64,000 nucleotides of DNA from DASWJZ01 sp963761005 (GCA_963761005.1 CAVXFK010000015.1:124001-188000); one strand, 5' to 3'; shown: positions 16,198 to 25,360, numbered from the stretch's first letter. A program made the numbers and translations. The notes: a model not told the origin generated them from the sequence alone.

Positions 16198-17799
16198 TCA
16201 GCTCTCGCCCGGCACCGGGGCCGGGCCCCAGGTCCTTTGACCGAGCGCGAGCAGCGCCTCCGCAAGCCGCTTTCGCGCCTGCTCGGCGCCGGCCTCGTCA
16301 AGGGCCTCCAGGTCGAGGAAGATGTCGACGCCCGTCGCGTGCTCGCTGATCACCTGCGCCCTTTGCGCAAACTCGGTGAGCAGCCCCTCGACCGAGTAGG
16401 GCACGACCTCGCGGCTGATACCCTTCATGGCGATCGCCGGCATCGGCCGCGCTCGCACCATGTCGCGAACGAGCGCGTAGGTCTCGTAGGAAAGGACGAT
16501 CCCGCCGGGTTCGGCGATCGCTTGCAGCCGCGCGGCGAGGTTCGCCTCCGCGCCGATGATCGTGTAGTCCATCCGATCGTTCGAGCCGAAGTTCCCGACG
16601 TTGCAATAGCCGGTGTTGATTCCCATCCGGGCGCGGAACGGCCGCTCGATCCCCCGGTCCCTCCATTCGATGTTGAGCCGCTCCAGCCGGCGCTGCATGT
16701 CCACCGCCATGACGAGACAGGCCCGCGCGTCTTCTTCGACGCCCTTGGTCTCCGGGTCCCCGAAGAACGCCAGGATCGCGTCGCCGATGAACTTGTCGAT
16801 GGTCGCACCGTGGCGGAGCGCAATGACGGACATCTCGCTGAAATACTCGTTCAGAAGCGCCGTCAGGTCCTCCGGCTGCAGGCGCTCCGAGATGGCGGTG
16901 AAATCCTTGATGTCGGAGAAGAAGATCGTGAGCTTCTTGCGTTCGGTCGCGATCGCGACGTCCCGCTGGCCGGAGAAGATGCTCTTGTAGATTTGCGGCG
17001 ACAGATACTTCGCGATCTTCATCGAGATCGAGGCGAGGAAGTCGTTCGCCTCGCTCAGCTCCTGGTTCATGCCGCGGACCAGCGCCGACTGGCGAAGCTG
17101 CAGCAGAATGAAGGCGAGCCCCGCCGCCGCGGCGAACACGAAATAGAGAAGCAGATATTTGAACGAGAATATGTTCGCGGCAAGCGGCTGCACGACCGCC
17201 ACCTCCTGAATGCCGCGGACGTCCCCCACCTTCCAGTCGCGCTTCGGGCTGTCGGGATGCGAATTGTGACAGCTCACGCAAACGGCGCCCATAATCACCG
17301 GCGACGCCATGCGGACCGAACGTTCGAGCGGCGTGCCGGAGACCTCGCTCACTACCTGATTGGAATTGGCGCGGAGAGACGCGAGTGCGCGCGTCTCGAA
17401 GGCATCGAACTGATGCGGCTCACGTCCCTTGAACGGCAGATCGGAGAAGAAGCTGTACTTCACCGCGCTGTTGTTGGCATTGATGCGCTGCCCGAGTTCG
17501 ATGGAGAGCGTCGCGGGGATCGGGATTCCCCCGTCGACGTCGAGGTAGTTGTGGGTCGCCGTAACCTTGCCGTGCGCCCGCAGAACGCGCCCGACGACGT
17601 CGCTGGCATAGAAGGCGCGCATGTCGTTGATCACACGGCCAACGTCATCGGCTTGGCTGCGCACGATGCGGGCCGAGAGATTGCGAAGATCCAGCCAGAC
17701 GGAGAGCGGCAAGCCGAGAAGGCCAAGAATCACGGCGCCGACGACAAAGGGACCGATCGTCCGTTGCTGCCGCGCCACGCGCTCTGCGAGGCCCGTCAT
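16198..17799 (-). CDS. membrane class III adenylate cyclase with CXXCH sensor domain
   Basis: The 533-residue product makes a cyclic nucleotide, probably cAMP. TM1 (about 16-37) and TM2 (about 214-234) flank a periplasmic domain resembling DUF3365/Tll0287-like sensors. It carries a c-type heme motif CVSCH at 174-178, in GAVCVSCHNSHPD. The cyclase domain follows: metal-binding Asp in FFSDIKDF (near 296) and IDKFIGDAI (near 340), adenine-selecting residues in DKF and MDYTIIG, and Asn/Arg of ANLAARL. ATG 17799 follows a GGGGGAAA tract. The ccm genes in this window could attach the heme. Confidence 0.85.
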   Translation of the reverse strand: MTGLAERVARQQRTIGPFVVGAVILGLLGLPLSVWLDLRNLSARIVRSQADDVGRVINDMRAFYASDVVGRVLRAHGKVTATHNYLDVDGGIPIPATLSIELGQRINANNSAVKYSFFSDLPFKGREPHQFDAFETRALASLRANSNQVVSEVSGTPLERSVRMASPVIMGAVCVSCHNSHPDSPKRDWKVGDVRGIQEVAVVQPLAANIFSFKYLLLYFVFAAAAGLAFILLQLRQSALVRGMNQELSEANDFLASISMKIAKYLSPQIYKSIFSGQRDVAIATERKKLTIFFSDIKDFTAISERLQPEDLTALLNEYFSEMSVIALRHGATIDKFIGDAILAFFGDPETKGVEEDARACLVMAVDMQRRLERLNIEWRDRGIERPFRARMGINTGYCNVGNFGSNDRMDYTIIGAEANLAARLQAIAEPGGIVLSYETYALVRDMVRARPMPAIAMKGISREVVPYSVEGLLTEFAQRAQVISEHATGVDIFLDLEALDEAGAEQARKRLAEALLALGQRTWGPAPVPGES

Positions 17800-17929
17800 G
17801 TTCGTTTCCCCCTTGCCCGAAAGGTACATTAACGAATTGCGCAGGTTGCGCTACATGCGGCCGCAAGCGCCTGGGTTGCAAGCCTAGGACGAGTGGCGAA
17901 ATTGTCCTCGGCGGGCCGTCGCTCAGGCG

Positions 17930-18577
17930 TCAGCGGGTCGGCGCGGCCTCGGGCAGAAATGCCGACCAGTTGGCGCGCTCGCGGACCGCGATCGGCGCTT
18001 CGAGCACCTCGCGGATACGTGCGGGGTCGAGCGTCTTCGCCATGAACGTGTCGCGGAACATCCCGACGGCGCCGACACGCTTCCCCTGATAGGGCTGGTG
18101 CGCGACCGGCATCCCCGCCGACACGAAACCCGTCTCGATCACGCGGCAATAGGCACCGGGCAGCTCGGCATGCCGGAACGCCTTCACGAAGCCCGGATCC
18201 CCCATGCGCCGGGCGAGCGTGTTGCAGGGGATGCGCGGCGCCGTCACCTCGAGCACGACCTCGCCGGCAACGAGCCGGTCGCCGATCGCCATGTCGGCGG
18301 AGACGAGCCCCGCGATCGTCAGGTTCTCGCCGAAGGTGCCGGGCCCAAGTTCCCGGCCAAGCGTCTTCGACCACCAGGCGTAGTCGTCGGAGAAATAGAG
18401 GTAGACCGCCTGGTCCGGCCCGCCGTGGTGCTTGGCGTCGGCGATATGGTCGCCTTCAACGCCTTGCGCGCCGACCGCGACGGGCCCCGAAACCGGCACC
18501 TTGTAAATGCCGGTGCGGCCGATGTCGTTCTCGAAGAGCCGCTCACGCCCGACGTTCACGCTTTCGATCGTTGCCAC
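17930..18577 (-). CDS. MOSC domain protein (YiiM-like)
   Basis: The 215-residue product begins at GTG 18577 (MATIESVNVGRERLF). It contains GDHIADAKHHGGPDQAVYLY, GPGTFGENLTIAGL and the MOSC cysteine motif APRIPCNTLARRMGDPGF, with the Cys expected to carry sulfur or a molybdenum-cofactor ligand. YiiM proteins reduce N-hydroxylated compounds; that role here is by family only. It is divergent from the HlyU-family gene. Confidence 0.88.
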   Translation of the reverse strand: MATIESVNVGRERLFENDIGRTGIYKVPVSGPVAVGAQGVEGDHIADAKHHGGPDQAVYLYFSDDYAWWSKTLGRELGPGTFGENLTIAGLVSADMAIGDRLVAGEVVLEVTAPRIPCNTLARRMGDPGFVKAFRHAELPGAYCRVIETGFVSAGMPVAHQPYQGKRVGAVGMFRDTFMAKTLDPARIREVLEAPIAVRERANWSAFLPEAAPTR

Positions 18578-18676
18578 GCACGCCTCGCCCGTTTGCCTAA
18601 TTGCGACCGCGGCTTCATACTTCAGGCGATCCCGGTCCGCCACGCCGATCCGTGGCAAACGGCAAGGCTTTCGATC

Positions 18677-18961
18677 GTGAAAGGCATTCTCGGACGACTT
18701 TTCAGCGGCGGCGGCGCGGGCGGCGAAGAGGCTCCCGGCGACGCGGTCGAATACAAGGGTTTTCGCATCCGCGCGGCGCCCTACCGCGCCAAAGGGCATT
18801 TCCAGACCGCCGGCGTGATCGAGAAGGACTTTCCCGACGGCACGAAGGAGCATCGCTTCGTCCGCGCCGAGACTCATACGAGCAAGGACGAGGCGGCCAC
18901 CTTCGCCGTCACCAAGGGCCAGCAGATCATTGACGAGCGCGGCGACAAGCTCTTCGACTAG
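18677..18961 (+). CDS. HlyU family protein
   Basis: The 94-residue product starts at GTG 18677, ten bases after AAGG. It contains VEYKGFRIRAAPYRAKGHFQ, TAGVIEKDFPDGTKEHRFVR and a helix ending in IIDERGDKLFD, the pattern of the small HlyU family. Despite the name inherited from the Vibrio haemolysin regulator, the role in alphaproteobacteria is unknown. There is no HTH visible. Confidence 0.82.
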   Translation: MKGILGRLFSGGGAGGEEAPGDAVEYKGFRIRAAPYRAKGHFQTAGVIEKDFPDGTKEHRFVRAETHTSKDEAATFAVTKGQQIIDERGDKLFD

Positions 18962-19002
18962 CGAACATGCGCGCGACCCGCCCTCATGCGCCGCCTTTCC
19001 TT

Positions 19003-20055
19003 TCAGCCGAGAAACGGCCCAAGCAGCGCGCGATCCGCGGCGCTCAGCCGGTCCTTCGCCGTCCACGCCTGGTGCCAATAGGGATAAAGAAGCGGCGGGC
19101 GGCTCACCTCCTCAAGCCGCTTCGTCTCGTCGGCGGAGAGCGCGAGTTCGGCTGACGCCAGGTTGTCGGCGAACTGTTCCTCGGTTCTGCCGCCGATGAT
19201 GACGGACGAGACGCCCGGCCGCGCGAGCAGCCACGCAAGCGCGACCCGCGCCGCCGAGCACTGATGCGCCTTGGCGATCTCAACGAGCACGTCGATGATG
19301 TCGAAGAGCTTGCCATCGTCGTAGATCGGCGGCTCACGCCACTCGCGCGCGAAATGGCGCGAGCCCTTCGGTCCCTGCCCGCCGCGGCTGTATTTCCCGG
19401 AGAGCAGCCCTCCGGCGATCGGGCTCCAGACCAGGATGCCGAGCCCCTGGTCGAGCGAGATCGGCACGAGCTCATACTCCGCCTCGCGCGCCTGCAGCGT
19501 GTAATGGATCTGCTGGCTGACGAAGGGCTGAAATCCGCCCTCCTTCGCCGCGCCCAGCGCCTTCATGATATGCCAGCCGGAAAAATTCGAGCAGCCGACG
19601 TAGCGCACCTTCCCCGCCTTCACGAGGCGGTCGAGCGCCTCCATCGTCTCCTCGACCGGCGTCTCGCCGTCCCACTGGTGCACCTGATAGAGATCGATCC
19701 AGTCGGTCTTCAGCCGCTTCAGGCTGCGCTCGCATTCCGCGATCAGGTTGATGCGCGAATTGCCGCCGGTGTTCGGCAGGCCGAGCATGTTGAAGCGCGC
19801 CTTGGTGGCGAGCACGACGTTGTCGCGCTTCCCCTTGAGCGCCGCACCGACGATCTCCTCCGACTGGCCGCGCGCATAGACGTTCGCCGTATCGATGAGA
19901 TTGACCCCGGCGTCGAGGCACAGGTCGATCAGGCGCTTCGCCTCCCTGAGGCCCACCGAGCCGGTCGGGCCGGTCTTGTTTCGCCCGAGCGTCATCGTCC
20001 CCATGGCGAGCGCCGAGACTTTCAGGCCCGAACGTCCGAGCAAGCGGTATTCCAT
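19003..20055 (-). CDS. aldo/keto reductase
   Basis: The 350-residue product starts at ATG 20055 (MEYRLLGRSGLKVSALAMGT), the standard AKR N-terminus. Catalytic residues are visible: Asp-Tyr in LIDTANVYARGQSEEIVG, Lys in VVLATKARF and His in DLYQVHQWDG. NADPH-binding motifs VSSVIIGGRTEEQ lie near the C-terminus. It reduces aldehydes or ketones with NADPH; the substrate is unknown. It faces away from the DGPF/ECF cluster. Confidence 0.9.
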   Translation of the reverse strand: MEYRLLGRSGLKVSALAMGTMTLGRNKTGPTGSVGLREAKRLIDLCLDAGVNLIDTANVYARGQSEEIVGAALKGKRDNVVLATKARFNMLGLPNTGGNSRINLIAECERSLKRLKTDWIDLYQVHQWDGETPVEETMEALDRLVKAGKVRYVGCSNFSGWHIMKALGAAKEGGFQPFVSQQIHYTLQAREAEYELVPISLDQGLGILVWSPIAGGLLSGKYSRGGQGPKGSRHFAREWREPPIYDDGKLFDIIDVLVEIAKAHQCSAARVALAWLLARPGVSSVIIGGRTEEQFADNLASAELALSADETKRLEEVSRPPLLYPYWHQAWTAKDRLSAADRALLGPFLG

Positions 20056-20248
20056 CCTACGCCTCCGATGTTGTGATGTTCCGACCGCTATAACGGCTTC
20101 CCTGGCGCAAGTCGCCGTTTCCAACGGCGTTTCCGGCGTTGAAAAGATTCGTTCGCGTGTCGATTCTCGTAAACCCCTTTCGTCGTGTCCATGAGGAAGC
20201 CGGTCGGCAAGCGCCGCCGAGAGCCTCCAGACCGAAGGAGACCAACGC

Positions 20249-20620
20249 ATGCGTTACATGATCATCGTCAAGAGCAGCCAGGCGTTCGACGCCGGCAAGG
20301 TCACGCCGTCGCAGAAGATCTTCGACGATATGGGCACCTTCCATGAGGAGCTCGCAAAGGCCGGCGTGCTGCTCGAAGGGACCGGTCTGCACCGCAGCGA
20401 CAAGGGCTGGCGCATCAAATATTCCGGCGACAAGCGCACCGTGATCGATGGCCCGTTCACCGAGGCGAAGGAGCTCATCGCGGGCTTCACCATCATTCAG
20501 GTGAAGTCGCGCGAAGAGGCGATGGAATGGACGCGGCGCTTCCCACGACCCTTCGACGGCGACTGCGAGATCGAAGTCCGCCAGGTCATGGAGCCAAACG
20601 AGCTCCCGAATATCAGTTAG
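20249..20620 (+). CDS. YCII/DGPF domain protein (ECF42 neighbour 1)
   Basis: The 123-residue product has MRYMIIVKSSQ at the start, GTGLHRSDKGWRI in the middle and the family signature VIDGPFTEAKELIAGF near residue 70. DGPF proteins have a ferredoxin-like YciI fold, and their biochemical role is unsettled. This is the first gene of a unit of two DGPF genes, a VOC gene and an ECF sigma gene on the same strand, a known ECF42 arrangement. Confidence 0.9.
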   Translation: MRYMIIVKSSQAFDAGKVTPSQKIFDDMGTFHEELAKAGVLLEGTGLHRSDKGWRIKYSGDKRTVIDGPFTEAKELIAGFTIIQVKSREEAMEWTRRFPRPFDGDCEIEVRQVMEPNELPNIS

Positions 20621-20661
20621 CAGCGAAGCCGAGACCAAACCCTCGAAGAGGAGTGAGACCT

Positions 20662-21111
20662 ATGCGTGTGCTGGTGGCCGTGAAGGCGAACAAGGACTCA
20701 GAAGCCGGCAAGATGCCGGACAAGGAGATGCTGACGGCGATGGGTGCCTTTAACCAGAGGCTCGTCGACGCTGGCGTGATGCTCGCCGGCGAGGGCCTGC
20801 ATCCGACGTCGAAGGCGAAGCGGATCAATTTCGACGGCGGCAAGCCGAAGGTGATCGACGGTCCGTTCGCCGAGTCGAAGGAGATCATCGCCGGCTTCTG
20901 GATCTGGAAGGTCAAGTCGATGGAGGAGGCGGTCGAGTGGCTGAAACAGGCGCCCTTCCCCGCAGGCGACGTCGACATCCGTCCGATCTTCGAGATGGAT
21001 GATTTCGGCGAGGAGTTCACGCCGGAGCTCCGCGAGGCGGAGAAGCGCCAGTGGGAGCGCGCGGCGGAGCTCAACAAGGAGGACGAGCTGGCGCGAAAGA
21101 AAAAGGGATGA
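20662..21111 (+). CDS. YCII/DGPF domain protein (ECF42 neighbour 2)
   Basis: The 149-residue product starts at ATG 20662 (MRVLVAVKANKDSEAG), shortly after GAAGAGGAG. GEGLHPTSKAKRI and VIDGPFAESKEIIAGFWIW parallel the preceding gene, so the two are paralogs. A charged C-terminal extension (about residues 115-149) is absent from the first copy. Function unknown. Confidence 0.9.
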   Translation: MRVLVAVKANKDSEAGKMPDKEMLTAMGAFNQRLVDAGVMLAGEGLHPTSKAKRINFDGGKPKVIDGPFAESKEIIAGFWIWKVKSMEEAVEWLKQAPFPAGDVDIRPIFEMDDFGEEFTPELREAEKRQWERAAELNKEDELARKKKG

Positions 21112-21149
21112 TATCAACCTAATTACACAGCCCTACCGAGGAGAGCGCC

Positions 21150-21563
21150 ATGCAAGTCCAGCCCTATCTGTTTTTCGAAGGCCGCGCCGAGGAGGCGATC
21201 GAGTTCTACAAGAAGGTGCTCGGTGCCGAGGTGGCGGGACTGATGCGCATGAAGGAGGCGCCCGGAACGCCGCCGGGCGTCCCTCCAGGCTCGGAGAACA
21301 AGGTCATGCACGCCGCGCTGAAGATCGGCGAATCTGTGGTGATGGTCTCCGACGGAATGGTCTCCGGAAAAACGAGCTTCGCCGGGGTATCGCTGACGAT
21401 CACGGCCAAGGACGGCGCCGAGGCTGAGCGAATCTTCAAGGCGCTGGGCGAAGGCGGAAAGGTGCAGATGCCCATGTCGAAGACCTTCTTCGCGGAGAAG
21501 TTCGGCTCTGTGGCCGATAAGTTCGGCGTTTCCTGGATGATCATCGCCGGCGCCATGGGATAG
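21150..21563 (+). CDS. VOC/PhnB-like glyoxalase-fold protein
   Basis: The 137-residue product begins MQVQPYLFFEGRAEEAIEFY, the PhnB-type VOC start. It continues with VMHAALKIGESVVMVSDGM and ends with FGVSWMIIAGAMG. PhnB-like proteins are single-module members of the glyoxalase/bleomycin-resistance superfamily, often without assigned catalysis. It sits between the second DGPF gene and the sigma factor gene, co-directional with both. GAGGAGAG precedes the ATG. Confidence 0.9.
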   Translation: MQVQPYLFFEGRAEEAIEFYKKVLGAEVAGLMRMKEAPGTPPGVPPGSENKVMHAALKIGESVVMVSDGMVSGKTSFAGVSLTITAKDGAEAERIFKALGEGGKVQMPMSKTFFAEKFGSVADKFGVSWMIIAGAMG

Positions 21564-21622
21564 CGGCAACCGCCGCCAGCCGAGGCTTGCCTGAACGGCA
21601 GGGAAGTGATTGACCGGCGGCC

Positions 21623-22894
21623 GTGACGGCCGCCGAGACCCACCGCGCCATCGAGGCGATCTTCCGGATCGAGCAGGCGAAGCTCATCGCCGGGCTCTCG
21701 CGCATGCTGCGCGACGTTGGCCTCGCCGAGGAGCTGGCGCAGGACGCGCTCGTCGCCGCGCTTGAGACCTGGCCGAAATCCGGCGTGCCGGAAAAGCCCG
21801 GCGCATGGCTGATGGCGACGGGAAAACGCCGCGCCATCGACCGCCTGCGCCGAGCGAAGATGCAGGAGCGCAAGCACCAGGAGATCGGCCGCGATCTTGA
21901 GGAAGGAGAGGACGCGACGCCCGACATCGACGCAGCGCTCGACGACGAGATCGGCGACGATCTTCTGAGCCTGATCTTCACCGCCTGCCACCCGGTGCTC
22001 TCAACCGAGGCGCGGGTCGCGCTGACGCTGCGCCTCATCGGCGGACTGACGACGGAGGAGATCGCTCGCGCCTTCCTCGTACCGGAACCGACGATCGCGC
22101 AGCGCATCGTGCGCGCCAAGCGCACGCTCAGCGAGAAGCGCGTGCCCTTCGAAGTCCCGCGCGGCGAGGAGCTCGCCGTCCGCCTCGCCTCGGTGCTTGA
22201 GGTCGTCTACCTGATCTTCAACGAGGGCTATGCGGCGACCGGCGGCGACGACTGGATGCGCCCGCCGCTCGCAGACGAGGCGCTCCGCCTCGGCCGCATC
22301 CTCGCTGCGCTCGCCCCGAACGAACCGGAGGTTCTCGGCCTTGTCGCGCTGATGGAGATCCAGGCCTCGCGCTTCAAGGCGCGAAGCGCCCCCGACGGCG
22401 CGCCGATCCTGCTCCCCGACCAGAACCGCGCGCTCTGGGATCGGCTCCTGATCGGCCGCGGCCTTGCCGCGCTCGCCCGCGCCGAGGCAAGTGCCAAGGC
22501 GCACGGCATCGCGCTCGGGCCCTATGCGCTGCAGGCCGCGATTGCCGCCTGCCACGCCCGCGCGCCGACCGCCGAGGCGACGGACTGGCCGCGCATCGTC
22601 ACGCTTTACGATGAGCTTGCAGAAGCGGTGCCCTCCCCTGTCGTCGAGCTGAACCGCGCCGTCGCAGTTTCTATGGCTTCGGGGCCGGGGCCAGGTCTCG
22701 AAATCGTCGACCGCCTCGCGAGCGAGCCGGCGCTCAAGAGCTATCACCTTCTTCCGAGCGTCCGCGGCGACTTCCTGAAGAAGCTCGGCCGCCTCGCCGA
22801 GGCGCGCGTCGAATTCGAGCGCGCCGCGGCGCTTACCAAGAACGCCCGCGAGCGCGCGCTTCTGCTCGCCCGCGCCGTGGCGTGTCGGGACTGA
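21623..22894 (+). CDS. ECF42-type sigma factor with C-terminal TPR-like extension
   Basis: The 423-residue product has sigma region 2 (AQDALVAALETWPKSGVPEKPGAWLMATGKRRAIDRLRR split around residues 35-75) and region 4 (LTLRLIGGLTTEEIARAFLVPEPTIAQRIVRAKR, about 130-165). A helical C-terminal extension of roughly 230 residues recalls TPR repeats. That size and the DGPF/VOC neighbours fit the ECF42 group, which has no classical anti-sigma factor. It probably drives the promoter of the DGPF genes upstream. GTG 21623 is assumed. Confidence 0.88.
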   Translation: MTAAETHRAIEAIFRIEQAKLIAGLSRMLRDVGLAEELAQDALVAALETWPKSGVPEKPGAWLMATGKRRAIDRLRRAKMQERKHQEIGRDLEEGEDATPDIDAALDDEIGDDLLSLIFTACHPVLSTEARVALTLRLIGGLTTEEIARAFLVPEPTIAQRIVRAKRTLSEKRVPFEVPRGEELAVRLASVLEVVYLIFNEGYAATGGDDWMRPPLADEALRLGRILAALAPNEPEVLGLVALMEIQASRFKARSAPDGAPILLPDQNRALWDRLLIGRGLAALARAEASAKAHGIALGPYALQAAIAACHARAPTAEATDWPRIVTLYDELAEAVPSPVVELNRAVAVSMASGPGPGLEIVDRLASEPALKSYHLLPSVRGDFLKKLGRLAEARVEFERAAALTKNARERALLLARAVACRD

Positions 22895-23010
22895 CAGGCG
22901 GCCGCGAAGCTTCCTGCTTCCGCACCTTGGCCCCGTCAGCGCAAATCGAGAGGCTTGCGAGTTTCCCGCACAAGTATAGTGTTAGAAAACCGCAACGAGT
23001 GGGGGGTCAC

Positions 23011-23835
23011 ATGAGAGCGCGCGCGTTTGCCGCCACAGCGGCAGTGCTGGTGACCGGGTATAGCCACGCCGCCGCTCAGTCTCCGCTCGACCAGATACAG
23101 AAGCTCGCGGCATCGTCGAGCTGCGCTGCGGTGGATTGGAAGGACAGGGGGCGAGCTCCGAAGGCCTTCATCCGCGGCATGGCGCTCGTCTTCGCGAGAG
23201 CGGTCTGTGAGGCGAACCGAGCGGACGTGAAGATCGCCTCCGCGGCGCGGGGCGCCCCCGGAACGAGTAGCGACAACACCGACGCTCTAACTTGGTACGA
23301 TGCGAAATTCACCGCTCTCCAGATGTCAAACGCGCAGGAAGGAGTGACGACACTCCGTCATGCCTATACTTTGATGATCGGGCTTGGCATGCGAGAGTCG
23401 TCCGGCGAGTACTGCGTGGGCCGCGACAAGAGCGCGGATTTCAGTTCGGCGGACACCGCCGAAGCGGGACTATTTCAAACCTCGTGGGGCGCGCATAAGT
23501 CGAACTCATCGCTATCGGACCTCTCTCAAAAATACAGTGCGGACCAGAGCGGCTGCCTCCTCGATGTGTTCAGCCACGGTGTGAGCTGCACCACGTGGGA
23601 TGCAAAAACCTGGGGCGAGGGACCGGGCGCCGATTGGCAAAAGCTCAGCAAAGCCTGCCCTGCCTTCGCCACCGAATATGCAGCCGTCCTGATACGGACG
23701 AGCGGCGGGAAAAAGGGGGAGTTCGGCCCGATCCGAAATCATGCGGCGGAGGTGCGGCCCGAGTGCGATTCGCTACTTTCACAAGTTCAGGCGTTGGTCG
23801 AAGCCGATCCGCAGATTTGCGCTTCGCTTAAGTGA
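23011..23835 (+). CDS. secreted lysozyme-like fold protein
   Basis: The 274-residue product starts at ATG 23011 with a signal peptide (AFAATAAVLVTGYSHAAAQ). The region GLGMRESSGEYCVGRD near residue 130, followed by TAEAGLFQTSWGAH, resembles the E-SSG...GLxQ arrangement of lytic transglycosylases, with the Glu as possible catalytic acid. Eight or so cysteines suggest disulphides. No family is certain, and muramidase activity is inference. It appears to be monocistronic. Confidence 0.55.
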   Translation: MRARAFAATAAVLVTGYSHAAAQSPLDQIQKLAASSSCAAVDWKDRGRAPKAFIRGMALVFARAVCEANRADVKIASAARGAPGTSSDNTDALTWYDAKFTALQMSNAQEGVTTLRHAYTLMIGLGMRESSGEYCVGRDKSADFSSADTAEAGLFQTSWGAHKSNSSLSDLSQKYSADQSGCLLDVFSHGVSCTTWDAKTWGEGPGADWQKLSKACPAFATEYAAVLIRTSGGKKGEFGPIRNHAAEVRPECDSLLSQVQALVEADPQICASLK

Positions 23836-23907
23836 CTGGAGCCGGACGCCGACGTGTGAGACTGCTCCACCGATTTAATCGAGATCGACCGGCGACGAGC
23901 CTCTCGC

Positions 23908-24387
23908 TTACTCAGCCGCCGACCGAGGCAGCGGCGGCAGACGCCGCTTCACCGGCGAGGACTGGATGATCGAGGTGTTGGTCATCGCGAACGGGATGAT
24001 CTGGTCGATGACCTTTTCCAGTTCCTGAATCGAGCGCACATGCGCCTTGGCGATGAAGCAATCCTCGCCGGTCACGCGGTCGCATTCGACGATCGCCTCA
24101 AGTCCGTTCAGCACCTCCGCCACCTTTTCGAGCTGACCCGGCATCGGCCGCACCCGCACATAGGCGGCGAGCGGCAGGCCGAGCGCCGCCGGGTCGATCT
24201 GCGCAGCATAGCCGGTTACGATGCCCGCCTCCTCCAGCCGGCGCACGCGCTCCGCCACGCTCGGCGCGGAGAGCCCGGCTTTGCGCGCGAGCTCCGCCAT
24301 GGTCACCCGCGCGTCCTGCGAAAGCGCGCGCAGAATCTTCACGTCGGTCGCGTCGATACCGCCATTTTGATATCGAAGGCGTTTCAC
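23908..24387 (-). CDS. Lrp/AsnC family transcriptional regulator
   Basis: The 159-residue product has an N-terminal winged helix (IDATDVKILRALSQDARVTM, then LARKAGLSAPSVAERVRRLE) and a C-terminal RAM/ligand-binding domain (AAYVRVRPMPG, VTGEDCFIAKAHV, then IIPFAMTNTSIIQSS). Such regulators sense amino acids. It is divergent from an RhtA-like amino-acid exporter with about 90 bases between, so it probably controls that exporter and itself. Confidence 0.92.
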   Translation of the reverse strand: MKRLRYQNGGIDATDVKILRALSQDARVTMAELARKAGLSAPSVAERVRRLEEAGIVTGYAAQIDPAALGLPLAAYVRVRPMPGQLEKVAEVLNGLEAIVECDRVTGEDCFIAKAHVRSIQELEKVIDQIIPFAMTNTSIIQSSPVKRRLPPLPRSAAE

Positions 24388-24476
24388 AAATTCACCCTAA
24401 GATAACTCGGAAGAAGCTGTATATCACTGCCTGACGATCATGCCAAACTCCCACTACAGCCTTCAGTATCACCGGC

Positions 24477-25355
24477 ATGAGCATTCGCGGCGCAACGCTG
24501 ACCAACACGGCCGAGATCGTGCCGCCGCACGCCTGGTTCGGGGTGAGCGCGATCTTCCACTACCTCGGCCCCTCCTTCGCCGTTCTGCTCTTCCCGTCGG
24601 TCGGCGTGCTCGGCGTCGCCTGGCTCAGGATCGCGACGGCGGCAATCGTGTTCGCGCCGGTCACCAAGCCATGGAACACCTTCGCCCGCGCCGACCGGCG
24701 TGAACGGCTATTGATCGTTGCGCTCGGCGCCTGCCTCGCCGTGATGAATTGCGCCTTCTATCTTGCGCTCGACCGCCTGCCGATCAGCCTCGTCGCGGCG
24801 ATCGAGTTCGTCGGGACGATCGGCGTCGCGCTCTATGGGCTCCGCACGCGCCGCAATTTCGCGGCGCTCGCGCTGACGCTTCTTGGCGTCTTCATCCTCA
24901 TCGACGTGAAATGGTCGAGCGACCCGCTCGGGCTTCTCTGGGCCTTCGTGAACGGGGCGCTCTTCGTCGGCTACATCGTGCTCGGTCACAAGGCGGCCGA
25001 GGGCGGCGCGTCGGGTGGAGTTGAGCGTCTCGGCGCGGCGATGGCTGCCGCCTTCGTCTTCGTCATGCCGATCGGCTTCGTTCAGGCGCTCGACGCGTTT
25101 TCCGATCCGCTGCTTATCGCTGCCGGCATCGGCGTCGGCATCTCGTCATCGGTGATCCCCTACGTCTCCGATCAACTTGCGATGTCGCGGCTGCCGCGCG
25201 CGAGCTTTGCGCTGCTGCTCGCGCTCCTCCCTGCGACCGCCACCATCATCGGCGCGATCGTGCTCGCGCAAATCCCGAGCACCAAGGACGTCGCCGGTAT
25301 CCTTCTCGTCATGGCCGGCGTCGCTGTGCACAAGCCGGCGCCCGCGAACGCCTGA
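24477..25355 (+). CDS. RhtA-like EamA-family amino acid exporter
   Basis: The 292-residue inner-membrane protein has about ten hydrophobic segments in two EamA repeats. HYLGPSFAVLLFPSVGVLGVAW resembles the N-terminus of RhtA, and LPRASFALLLALLPATATI is the second-repeat counterpart. RhtA exports threonine and homoserine; the exact substrate here is not determined. The divergent Lrp regulator next door supports an amino-acid substrate. Confidence 0.85.
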   Translation: MSIRGATLTNTAEIVPPHAWFGVSAIFHYLGPSFAVLLFPSVGVLGVAWLRIATAAIVFAPVTKPWNTFARADRRERLLIVALGACLAVMNCAFYLALDRLPISLVAAIEFVGTIGVALYGLRTRRNFAALALTLLGVFILIDVKWSSDPLGLLWAFVNGALFVGYIVLGHKAAEGGASGGVERLGAAMAAAFVFVMPIGFVQALDAFSDPLLIAAGIGVGISSSVIPYVSDQLAMSRLPRASFALLLALLPATATIIGAIVLAQIPSTKDVAGILLVMAGVAVHKPAPANA

Positions 25356-25360
25356 TCGCC

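Noticed and set aside
16237..17832. 531-codon plus-strand frame opposite the adenylate cyclase
   Set aside because: No domain recognisable; the minus strand has all cyclase motifs.
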